This document shows, in pieces, positions 1-6,424 of a stretch of DNA of 19,417 nucleotides (position 1 is its first letter; every line of letters begins with the position of its first letter). The position numbers and the translations under genes were made by a program. Origin of the DNA: an uncultured Eubacteriales bacterium (GTDB lineage Bacteria; Bacillota; Clostridia; Oscillospirales; CAG-272); the NCBI GenBank assembly GCA_958414825.1, contig CATYXQ010000033.1, positions 1 to 19,417 of the forward strand, read 5' to 3'. The notes beneath the pieces are model-generated. The model was not told the DNA's origin. It did not search any database and saw nothing but the letters and a program-made list of their open reading frames with translations.

Positions 1-76
1 TGGTGGAAACTATAGGGCTCGAACCTATGACCCTCTGCTTGTAAGGCAGATGCTCTCCCAGCTGAGCTAAACTTCC
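1..76 (-). tRNA. tRNA-Val (anticodon UAC)
   Basis: Read on the minus strand this is a complete 76-nt cloverleaf. The 5' acceptor strand GGAAGTT pairs with AGTTTCC, allowing two G-U pairs. The D-arm core is AGCTCAGCTGGGAGAGC, the anticodon stem CTGCC/AGCAG encloses the anticodon TAC, and the T-loop carries GGTTCGAGCCC. The 3' end is ACCA, so CCA is encoded in the gene. Anticodon UAC reads GUN valine codons. The gene touches the window edge, so it could be the first member of a tRNA cluster continuing to the left. Confidence 0.95.
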
Positions 77-133
77 GATCTTACTAAGAATCTTAAGGCT
101 CAGCTATTGCCTACCGGCCTCGCGACATTTGGT

Positions 134-162
134 ATTATATCATAGCTGTATATGTTTGTCAA
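134..162 (-). promoter_or_regulatory. Consensus promoter for tRNA-Val
   Basis: On the minus strand there is a perfect TTGACA (157-162), a 17-bp spacer and a perfect TATAAT (134-139). It lies about 58 bp upstream of the tRNA 5' end, as expected for a strong sigma-A stable-RNA promoter. Confidence 0.85.
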
Positions 163-247
163 CAGTTTTTTTCGTTTTTTTCTCAAAAAAATACGAAGTC
201 GTTTTTCGGTCTGTTTTCACAAAATTCATCCTATTTTTTCCGTCCGC

Positions 248-276
248 TTGACGCGATGCAAACGGCATGGTAAAAT
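248..276 (+). promoter_or_regulatory. Candidate promoter for the ThyX-like gene (distal)
   Basis: TTGACG (248-253), a 17-bp spacer and TAAAAT (271-276) on the plus strand, about 135 bp before the start codon at 412. The 335-base gap between tRNA-Val and this gene (77-411) otherwise holds only the tRNA promoter, a second candidate promoter and AT-rich sequence. I see no gene in it. Confidence 0.45.
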
Positions 277-287
277 AGTTTTATCTG

Positions 288-316
288 TTGACAATTTCTA
301 TCTTTTTCTGTATTAG
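288..316 (+). promoter_or_regulatory. Candidate promoter for the ThyX-like gene (proximal)
   Basis: A perfect TTGACA (288-293) and a weak TATTAG -10 (311-316) with a 17-bp spacer, about 95 bp upstream of the ATG at 412. This is an alternative to, or second promoter beside, the one at 248-276. Confidence 0.4.
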
Positions 317-411
317 AACCAGCGGCATAACGCGCACAGCGAACAAAAAACCATTCAATTTGCAGCTATAAAACCGTGCCGCTTTACTGACTTGAAAGGA
401 CGCAAAATGCT

Positions 412-1035
412 ATGATTAAAATCGAGCGAATTTCCGTAATGAATTTTGAAAACGCCATACGGGGCGCACGCAATCCCCTAAACTCATGGGAACGGTCGGA
501 CAGCCGTTATGCGGAGGACGGAAATTTTATTCTAGGAGAAAACGACCTTGCGCTGGCAAGAAAGTTATGCCGAGCGGGAAGCGACCACCGAAAATTCATA
601 CGTCAAATTTTGGTTTCAGTTGACATCACAGCGCCCCTCTATTGGTGGAAAGAATTTGACACCTATAAGGTTGCGACCGTAGCCAATTCCACCAGCACCA
701 TGCATAAAATCCATGCCAAGGCGTTTGAGCTTTCGGATTTCAGCACCGATCACATGACAGAGACGGCACAAAAAAAATTCCGTGACTATATCGCTTTTTT
801 GGAAGAAACACGAACAATCTATCTGAAAAACAAAGAAAAAAAATACTGGTATGATCTAATTCAGCTTCTGCCCTCCTCGTATAATCAGTTACGAACGGTT
901 ACTCTGAATTATGAAACGCTCACCAACATGTACTACGCCCGCAAGAACCACAAACTGGACGAATGGCGCGCCTACTGCGACTGGATTCAGACGCTGCCCT
1001 ATGCCATGGATATGATCTGCGTACACGAGGCATAA
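412..1035 (+). CDS. ThyX-like protein lacking the RHR signature
   Basis: A soluble protein of 207 aa with no signal peptide or membrane segment. Its length is close to that of ThyX, the flavin-dependent thymidylate synthase (about 220 aa). Residues 66-98 (from ILVSVDITAPLYWWKEF onward) align without gaps, from memory, with the ThyX core that reads HVKAPIFVARQWFRHR in the Thermotoga enzyme. The later LPSS...TLNYETLTN...R177...EW stretch matches the ThyX LP...TVNARSLMNF...R...WE region. The catalytic RHRx7S motif is replaced: Thr84-Tyr85-Lys86 stand where RHR should be. It is therefore probably a ThyX-fold protein that does not make dTMP in the normal way; its function is unknown. The start at ATG 412 follows GAAAGGA (394-400). 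It is monocistronic, with its own terminator downstream. ThyX homology is an inference by eye. Confidence 0.6.
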   Translation: MIKIERISVMNFENAIRGARNPLNSWERSDSRYAEDGNFILGENDLALARKLCRAGSDHRKFIRQILVSVDITAPLYWWKEFDTYKVATVANSTSTMHKIHAKAFELSDFSTDHMTETAQKKFRDYIAFLEETRTIYLKNKEKKYWYDLIQLLPSSYNQLRTVTLNYETLTNMYYARKNHKLDEWRAYCDWIQTLPYAMDMICVHEA

Positions 1036-1099
1036 ATAAAAAGTACCGCAGACGTATAGAGATACACCGCCGCAACGCAATGCCATCTTGCTAAAGAAA

Positions 1100-1139
1100 T
1101 GCCGGAGCAATTCCTTTCGGAAAATGCTCCGGCATTTTT
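1100..1139 (+). terminator. Rho-independent terminator after the ThyX-like gene
   Basis: The 10-bp stem TGCCGGAGCA (1100-1109) pairs perfectly with TGCTCCGGCA (1125-1134), with a 15-nt loop, and is followed by TTTTT and a further T-run. It sits 64 bp after the ThyX-like stop. It also lies just past the 3' end of the convergent stalk gene at 1165, but its T-run favours the plus strand. Confidence 0.85.
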
Positions 1140-1164
1140 ATGCTTTTTTATTATTTTTTGTTTC

Positions 1165-2268
1165 TTATTTCGTGATCGTTGCGGTGCTGGTATTACCGTC
1201 CCAGGCAACCGTGCCGCCGAGCGCTTCTGCTACGAAACGAACCGGCAGATAGGTTCTTGAGTTCTCGATGAATGCAGGCGCATCCAAAGGCTTTTCTTCG
1301 CCGTTGATCGTTGCGGTTGTTGCGCCTATAGTGATTTTGATCTCAATGTCGCCGCTGGTGAGGGTTGCCGTGCTGGTCGCGCCGTCCCAAGCGACTTCAG
1401 CGCCCAGGTTCTCAGCAACAAAGCGTACGGGAAGCATCGTGCGATCCTGACGGATGATCGGAGCGGCGTCAAGCGCTTTGGCAACGCCGTTTACATAGCC
1501 GTTCATATCGCCGATCGTCATTTTAATTTCGATAGTACCGGCTACGGGCTCGTCGCCGGCAAATTTGGAAATCACCAGATTGTCAAACGAGGTGTTGCCC
1601 ACATTGACGCCGCCGGCCTTGTCGTCCTTAGCATACATTCTAAATCCGAAAGACCCTTGGCTCCAGGCATCATGGGTTCCGGTGAACGCATAAACTTCGG
1701 CGCCAGTGTCAATGTTCGTAAAGATAGCCTGTATTTTATTTCCCTGAACCGCAAGTTGGATATGCAAATTGCTGCCGGGAGCGAAAGCGCCGGCCGCGCC
1801 TACGTTGATATTGCCGCCCCATGCGCCGGCCTCTTTACCGTAACCGACTGCTGCAAGATCGCCGCTGAACCCGACAAAACCGACATAGCCCGCAATACCA
1901 TTGGGGCTTGTGCCATCTACAAAATCAAGATTGGAACGGATGATAGGACCAGCCTGCGTCTGGGTGTTGTACATGTCCACATCCAGTACATAGTCGGTCA
2001 GCGTGGTCAAAGCGCTGTCTCCAGTGTACACGATAAACGGCGTGTGTTCACCCTCAGTTACGTAAAGGCGACCATCTTTGACTTCCCAAGTACCTCCGTA
2101 CTGGGTAAAATCATTCAGTGCATCTGCGCTGTCAAATCCATTGGAATAAACAGCCTCAAGTTTCGATGTGTCAAGACGTACGCCCTCATCGTCAATTGCA
2201 AATGCGCCGACCGTCAGCAACGCAAGCATCAACACGAGCGCGCTGAGTACAAAACCAAATTTTTTCAT
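1165..2268 (-). CDS. Secreted lectin-like + stalk (Cu-amine-oxidase-N-like) domain protein
   Basis: An exported protein of 367 aa. Residues 1-24 form a signal peptide (MKKFGF, a hydrophobic core, then VGAFA). Residues of about 39-235 look like a concanavalin/laminin-G or DUF1080-type beta-sandwich, with features such as FDSADALNDFTQYGGTWEVKD and FGFRMYAKD. This fold often binds or acts on glycans. Residues of about 246-367 are two copies of the stalk motif (copper amine oxidase N-terminal-like, PF07833), each containing LPVRFVAE and a W-DG-TSTAT end. Such modules are common in Clostridia surface proteins and are thought to attach to or display at the wall. ATG 2268 is chosen because GGAGG lies 8 nt upstream; a Met five codons earlier overlaps that ribosome site. 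The last 121 residues differ at one position from the paralogue at 13426-15210. The ligand is unknown. Confidence 0.8.
   Translation of the reverse strand: MKKFGFVLSALVLMLALLTVGAFAIDDEGVRLDTSKLEAVYSNGFDSADALNDFTQYGGTWEVKDGRLYVTEGEHTPFIVYTGDSALTTLTDYVLDVDMYNTQTQAGPIIRSNLDFVDGTSPNGIAGYVGFVGFSGDLAAVGYGKEAGAWGGNINVGAAGAFAPGSNLHIQLAVQGNKIQAIFTNIDTGAEVYAFTGTHDAWSQGSFGFRMYAKDDKAGGVNVGNTSFDNLVISKFAGDEPVAGTIEIKMTIGDMNGYVNGVAKALDAAPIIRQDRTMLPVRFVAENLGAEVAWDGATSTATLTSGDIEIKITIGATTATINGEEKPLDAPAFIENSRTYLPVRFVAEALGGTVAWDGNTSTATITK
1196..1443 (-). repeat. 248-bp inverted repeat, copy 1 (stalk domain coding)
   Basis: Base-by-base comparison shows 248 identical bases, in inverted orientation, with 14932-15179. 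Identity breaks at a T/C difference at the 3' side and at an Asp/Asn codon at the 5' side. The segment encodes most of the stalk domains of both secreted paralogues. Confidence 0.95.
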
Positions 2269-2315
2269 TGTAAAAACCTCCATATTTTTTTATATTTGGA
2301 TTATGTAGCATCTTT

Positions 2316-2359
2316 ATTTTCTCACAATTCTGTAGCAAAATCAACTAGTTTCATGTATA
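2316..2359 (-). promoter_or_regulatory. Promoter region shared with the paralogous stalk gene
   Basis: On the minus strand, TATACATGAAA (2349-2359), a 4-nt gap, TTGATT (2339-2344), a 17-bp spacer and GAAAAT (2316-2321) occur about 48 bp upstream of the start at 2268. The 594-aa paralogue has the same arrangement and spacing at 13340-13383. Conservation between the two flanks suggests a functional promoter or operator, although the -10 is weak. A second possible promoter further upstream, TTATCA-17-TATAAT, spans 2386-2414. Confidence 0.5.
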
Positions 2360-2561
2360 AAAACTTCAAAAATTGCATGAAATATATTATAATTTTTGTA
2401 TGAAATTGTGATAACCCCTGATTTTCTGGAAACAACAAATTAACTCTTTCCGAAAAAGCACAAACCGGAAACAGTTAGCTGAGATTCGGAAAACAAATTC
2501 AAAAATATAAGATACTGCATAGATCGCACAAAAATTTAAAAGCTTCAGTCAATATAAGCGC

Positions 2562-3947
2562 TTATACGGCGATCGACTGATTTTCACGCGAAAGCATCAT
2601 TGTGTTTGCGCTGTTGGCCAACGCATAGGCATACGCGCCTTTCACATATTCGCAAAACAACTGATACGCGATCTCATCAAACGATTGTCCCAACTGCGGT
2701 ATGCCGGGAACTGGAAAAAGCTCCGGCATCACAACAATTCCGTCTCCCTCGATCGACTCAAACGTATGCGACGAATTTTCAAATATAACATACGCCCCAG
2801 CCTCCACATATAGCTTCACATTAAAAGGCTGTTTGGACAGACAAATTACATTCGAACCGACTGTAAGCGTTGTACCGGAAGCTACGCGAATCACATTCTG
2901 CTCTGCGCCCTCCTGAAAGAAATAAAGATTCTCAAGGCGGGTATCCGTGGCAATCGTAAGCGTCTTACCGGTCGCCATCTTAATCACACCGCCGGAAGGA
3001 TTGCTTGCCGGCTCGGAATTCATATAATTGGTTCCGCCGTATGCGCCGGTAATGGTCAAATAGCTGCCAAGCTGCGGAATGGTATAATCGCTTCCGATAT
3101 ACAGGCGTCCAGTAGCAACAAGCGTACCGCCTCCGCGCACCAAATTCATCGCGCCGTTTTCTGCAAGACCGAGCAGCGTTTTCTTCGGCGCCGTAGGCTC
3201 TGTGCCACTGGCGGCATTGCTGCCGTTATTATAGTTGATATACGCTACGGCAGGCGGGACATTGATATCCGCACCGCCGCCGGGATTGACAGCGGGTATT
3301 CGATTATAATCATATACATAATCGTAGTATACATTACCGCCCTCGTTTTCCACTTCAAAATCACCGCCGTTGATAATGGCCGTTCCGCCTTCTTTGACGA
3401 CAATCTTCATTTGATAGGCCTGATTGGACATGGTTACAACGCCCGTGCCGATCAAAAGCGTTACCCCGTCCGGAACGATGATCGAATTCTGTGCATTCTC
3501 CTGAAACACGATCAGATTATCCATAATCACGTTGCTGGAAAGCGTAAAGGTCGCGCCGCCGGTCATTTTAAATGCGCAGGCCGGATTATTTGCCGGTGCG
3601 GGATTCATATAGTTTACATCCTTGTATTTGGAAGTAATCAACAATGTTCCGGTCAGCTTCGGAAGCGTATAGGTAGCGCCGACATAAGCTTTGCCGCTGA
3701 CAACCAACGTACCGCTTTGAGGCAGACAAGAGACCACGCCGTTTCCTTTCAAGGATCCGAATGTCTTTTTCGCACTGTCCGCGCTTGCGCCTGTGGAAGA
3801 ATCCGAACCCGCATAATTCAAAAATGCAGCCGCAGGATTGGTAACATAAATCAAACGAGAAGGCTGATTTTCCTCGGCGCCCACAGTCAGCGGAAATACA
3901 AGCGCCGCAGTCAAAACAGCCAGAAACAAACAGAAGATTTTTCTCAT
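2562..3947 (-). CDS. Secreted two-repeat protein, possible beta-helix
   Basis: I do not recognise a named family in this 461-aa exported protein. Residues 1-24 are a signal peptide ending VGA-EE. Two homologous repeats follow, at about 39-204 and 233-405. Each begins with a (F/Y)(L/I)NY stretch and K-K-T-(F/L), then has G-G/S-G-T-L-V, a (T/I)P-L-G segment, NYMN-PA-NP, and alternating short beta-strand-like pieces such as GVTLLIGTGV and GTTLTVGSNV. This pattern suggests a right-handed parallel beta-helix (pectate-lyase-like), as seen in adhesins or polysaccharide-active proteins, but no catalytic motif is evident. The link at 205-232 is rich in Tyr, Pro and Gly. There is no stalk, LPXTG or transmembrane anchor. 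The start is supported by GGAGG 7 nt upstream. It has its own promoter at 3986-4014. Confidence 0.75.
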   Translation of the reverse strand: MRKIFCLFLAVLTAALVFPLTVGAEENQPSRLIYVTNPAAAFLNYAGSDSSTGASADSAKKTFGSLKGNGVVSCLPQSGTLVVSGKAYVGATYTLPKLTGTLLITSKYKDVNYMNPAPANNPACAFKMTGGATFTLSSNVIMDNLIVFQENAQNSIIVPDGVTLLIGTGVVTMSNQAYQMKIVVKEGGTAIINGGDFEVENEGGNVYYDYVYDYNRIPAVNPGGGADINVPPAVAYINYNNGSNAASGTEPTAPKKTLLGLAENGAMNLVRGGGTLVATGRLYIGSDYTIPQLGSYLTITGAYGGTNYMNSEPASNPSGGVIKMATGKTLTIATDTRLENLYFFQEGAEQNVIRVASGTTLTVGSNVICLSKQPFNVKLYVEAGAYVIFENSSHTFESIEGDGIVVMPELFPVPGIPQLGQSFDEIAYQLFCEYVKGAYAYALANSANTMMLSRENQSIAV

Positions 3948-3985
3948 GAACGCACCTCCGGTACCACTGAATACTTTACAATTTT

Positions 3986-4014
3986 ATTATAAATGTACAA
4001 AAGCGGCAAGTCAA
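3986..4014 (-). promoter_or_regulatory. Promoter of the two-repeat secreted protein
   Basis: TTGACT (4009-4014), a 17-bp spacer and a perfect TATAAT (3986-3991) on the minus strand, about 38 bp before the start codon at 3947. Confidence 0.8.
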
Positions 4015-4104
4015 TACTGCGTGACATTGTGTTCATTTTCGGGAACAGGATGGTGTAATTTCCCGATATGTCTGTCGAATTTTGTGTTTTTTGTTTCTTC
4101 ATGC

Positions 4105-4132
4105 AAAAAAGGAGCGCATTGCGCTCCTTTTT
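4105..4132 (-). terminator. Terminator of the lipoprotein operon
   Basis: AAAAAGGAGCGC and GCGCTCCTTTTT form a tight stem with an ATT loop. It lies 19 bp beyond the stop of the last trigger-factor-like lipoprotein and is followed by a T-run on the minus strand. The flanking A/T runs would let it work in both directions. Confidence 0.85.
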
Positions 4133-4151
4133 CAATATAATCTTAATAATC

Positions 4152-5183
4152 TTATTCCGTAACAAAGGTTGCGCTCGAAAGCACGTCGGCCATAATCTTT
4201 TCATAAAGAACTTTGGTCTCGGTATTCTGTCTGGAAACACGGCTCTTATACGTTTTTACATCGGTTTCGGCTTTTTCGGCCAGAACCGCTACTTTGGCCT
4301 CATACTCCTCATCGCTGACCGTATAGCCGCCGGCCTTGGCGATTGCGTAAAGCGCCAATTCCTCCCGAATCGAGGTCTGCGCCTGCTCGGTACAGGACTC
4401 TTTTGTAATGCCAAGGTTCTCCAGTGTCAAGCCTGCATGAATGTACTGATAATACATCGCCTCATAGTACTCATACAAACTGTTTGCCATATGCGCCACC
4501 GCTTTTTCAGGATACGCTTTGAATTCGCAATTTTCCACAACGGCAGTCCACGCATATTTGTTTTTGTTCTTTTCCAATGTTTCGGCAGCGGCGTCCTCCA
4601 ATTCGGTACGGATCTGCTTGCGGTAATCCTCCACGCTGTCCGCGCCGAGTTCTTTTGCAATTTCATCAGTCAGCACAGCGGGAACAACCTCGGACACCGT
4701 ATTCATCGTAATATCAAACTGCGCCGGTTTGCCATTCAGTTGCTCATTGCCGTAATCTTCCGGAAAAGTTACGTCAATCGTGCGCTTTTCCCCCGCTGAC
4801 ATACCGACAATCGCATCCTCAAAGCCTTCAATATAACCGGCCTCTCCGAGCACAAGTTCCTGATCCGAAGCAGTACCTCCCTCAAACTCCGCACCGTCTA
4901 CACGTCCGACGAAGTCGATATTGACAGTATCTCCGAGTTTACAGGCGCGGTCTACAGGCTCGGTCGTAGAATATTTCGCAATTTTTTCCGCAATTTTTTC
5001 CTCTACATCCTCATCGGTCACTTCATCCGCAGCGGGAATCGTTACGGTCAGATTCAAATACTCACCGGCCGTGATATAAGGGGTCAAATCCTCTTTCATA
5101 TACTCAAACCGGTACTCACCGCAGGAAACGAACAAGCTGGAAAGCAATACTGCGGCAAGTGCAAAAGCGATGAATTTTTTCAT
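4152..5183 (-). CDS. Trigger-factor-like FKBP lipoprotein A
   Basis: Predicted surface lipoprotein of 343 aa and likely extracytoplasmic peptidyl-prolyl isomerase or holdase. A lipoprotein signal (MKKFIAFALAAVLLSSLFVS) precedes Cys21. Residues of about 81-165 are a trigger-factor-type FKBP domain: GDTVNIDFVGRVDG, FEGGTA, GFEDAIVGM, GE, FPEDYGNEQLNGK. The remainder, about 170-343, resembles the helical trigger-factor C-terminal chaperone region (LTDEIAKELG...). The N-terminal ribosome-binding domain of true trigger factor is absent, in line with an exported location. The ATG at 5183 is preferred: AAGGAG is 10 nt upstream of it but only 1 nt before the in-frame ATG at 5192, and the signal peptide fits the internal start. 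It is the third gene of the trio, 17 bp after lipoprotein B, and ends at the terminator at 4105-4132. Confidence 0.85.
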   Translation of the reverse strand: MKKFIAFALAAVLLSSLFVSCGEYRFEYMKEDLTPYITAGEYLNLTVTIPAADEVTDEDVEEKIAEKIAKYSTTEPVDRACKLGDTVNIDFVGRVDGAEFEGGTASDQELVLGEAGYIEGFEDAIVGMSAGEKRTIDVTFPEDYGNEQLNGKPAQFDITMNTVSEVVPAVLTDEIAKELGADSVEDYRKQIRTELEDAAAETLEKNKNKYAWTAVVENCEFKAYPEKAVAHMANSLYEYYEAMYYQYIHAGLTLENLGITKESCTEQAQTSIREELALYAIAKAGGYTVSDEEYEAKVAVLAEKAETDVKTYKSRVSRQNTETKVLYEKIMADVLSSATFVTE

Positions 5184-5200
5184 GGTCCTCATTCTCCTTT

Positions 5201-6367
5201 TTATTCTGCATCCACAAAGGAAGCGTTTTCAATCATAATATCCAGCACACGCGCATAGTAAATGGAAAAATCTATTGTTTTTTCCAAATAAGCTTCCGTG
5301 ATTCCGTAATCCTTACAGAACGCGGCCGGATCCTCATACTCATAATATTTCAGGAAATTCGCCTGTTCTTCGGCATGTTCTTCTTCTGTAATCTGTATAT
5401 TCTCGGCCTTCGCAATCGCATGTATCACAAGCTCCTGCTTAACGGCATATTCCGCCTCGGCGCGAACCTCCGCTTCATACGCCTCAACCGTCGTTCCGAG
5501 CGCCTGTGCGACAAAATCTTCATAGGACATGGAAGACATCAGCGCATAATACTGAACATAGCCGATTTGCTGCTTTACATAATCCTCAACAAGTCCCTCG
5601 GGAAATTTCAGAACGCTTGAATTCTCTACAGCCAATGCCAGCGCAGCCGTCTGCTTCTCCTGAAGAATCTCCAGTTCGCGAAGCTCTGCGAGTACGCCGC
5701 GCGCATACTCTTCGTATGCGGCTGTTGTATCATAATTAAACTTTTCTTTTACAAACGCATCGGTATACTCCGGCAGAACCGTTTCTGCAATATGATGCAG
5801 TTTGATCTCAAAATCCGCCGTTTTACCGTTCAGCGCTTCATTGCCGTAATTTTCCGGGAACGTGGCCTTGACAACTTTTGTCTCTCCGGGCTTCATGCCG
5901 ACGATGCCGTCCTCAAAGCCGTCGATAAATCCGCCGGCGCCAAGCGTCAGCGTCTGATTTTCAGCTGTGCCGCCCTCAAAAGCAACGCCATCTATGCTGC
6001 CCGCATAATCCAATACGACCGTATCGCCAAGCGCGCAGACGCGATCGGTAATCTCAACAGACGTCGCATTCTGCTGCAGCACATTGTCGATATACTCCTG
6101 CAAATCCGCATCCGTAATCGTGCGGCTGACCGTCAGCGGGATCTTCAGCCCCTTATACGTACCGAGTGTGAGATACGTGTCAAGATCCGCCGCGACATAA
6201 TCAAAGCCGTCCGGATCAATTGTCGTCTCCGTAGCTTCAGTTGTAACATCCGAAGATGTGTCCGAGGTGCCGGAATCACTCGTGCTTTCAGTTTCGTCTT
6301 TTGTACCGCAGGCAGTAGACGCCAACAGCATAGCGGCGGCCAGCGCCGCTATCCAAATTTTTTTCAT
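5201..6367 (-). CDS. Trigger-factor-like FKBP lipoprotein B
   Basis: A 388-aa paralogue of its two neighbours. Its signal peptide ends in ASTAC, so lipidation would be at Cys20; serine at -3 is not the usual leucine, so lipidation is likely but less certain. A Ser/Thr/Asp/Glu-rich tether (about 23-50) follows. Residues 111-193 form the trigger-factor-type FKBP domain: CALGDTVVLDYAGSIDG, FEGGTAEN, GFEDGIVGMKPGE, FPENYGNEALNGK. Residues of about 199-388 match the helical C-terminal region. Likely role: folding or isomerisation of exported proteins outside the membrane. Its ribosome site is weak (AAGGAA about 12 nt upstream), which could lower its yield relative to the first gene. It is the middle gene of the trio; the 57-bp gap after lipoprotein C is AT-rich. 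Confidence 0.85.
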   Translation of the reverse strand: MKKIWIAALAAAMLLASTACGTKDETESTSDSGTSDTSSDVTTEATETTIDPDGFDYVAADLDTYLTLGTYKGLKIPLTVSRTITDADLQEYIDNVLQQNATSVEITDRVCALGDTVVLDYAGSIDGVAFEGGTAENQTLTLGAGGFIDGFEDGIVGMKPGETKVVKATFPENYGNEALNGKTADFEIKLHHIAETVLPEYTDAFVKEKFNYDTTAAYEEYARGVLAELRELEILQEKQTAALALAVENSSVLKFPEGLVEDYVKQQIGYVQYYALMSSMSYEDFVAQALGTTVEAYEAEVRAEAEYAVKQELVIHAIAKAENIQITEEEHAEEQANFLKYYEYEDPAAFCKDYGITEAYLEKTIDFSIYYARVLDIMIENASFVDAE

Positions 6368-6424
6368 TGAATCGAACCATTCCTTAATTATATTTTATTT
6401 ATCTTTTTATACATTATTATTTCG

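Noticed and set aside
1657..2403. 248-aa plus-strand frame opposite the 367-aa stalk protein
   Set aside because: It is a shadow of the real gene, which has a signal peptide, known domains and a strong ribosome site on the other strand.
3944..4240. 98-aa minus-strand open frame
   Set aside because: It overlaps the end of lipoprotein A, the operon terminator and the promoter of the next gene, so it cannot be a sensible gene.
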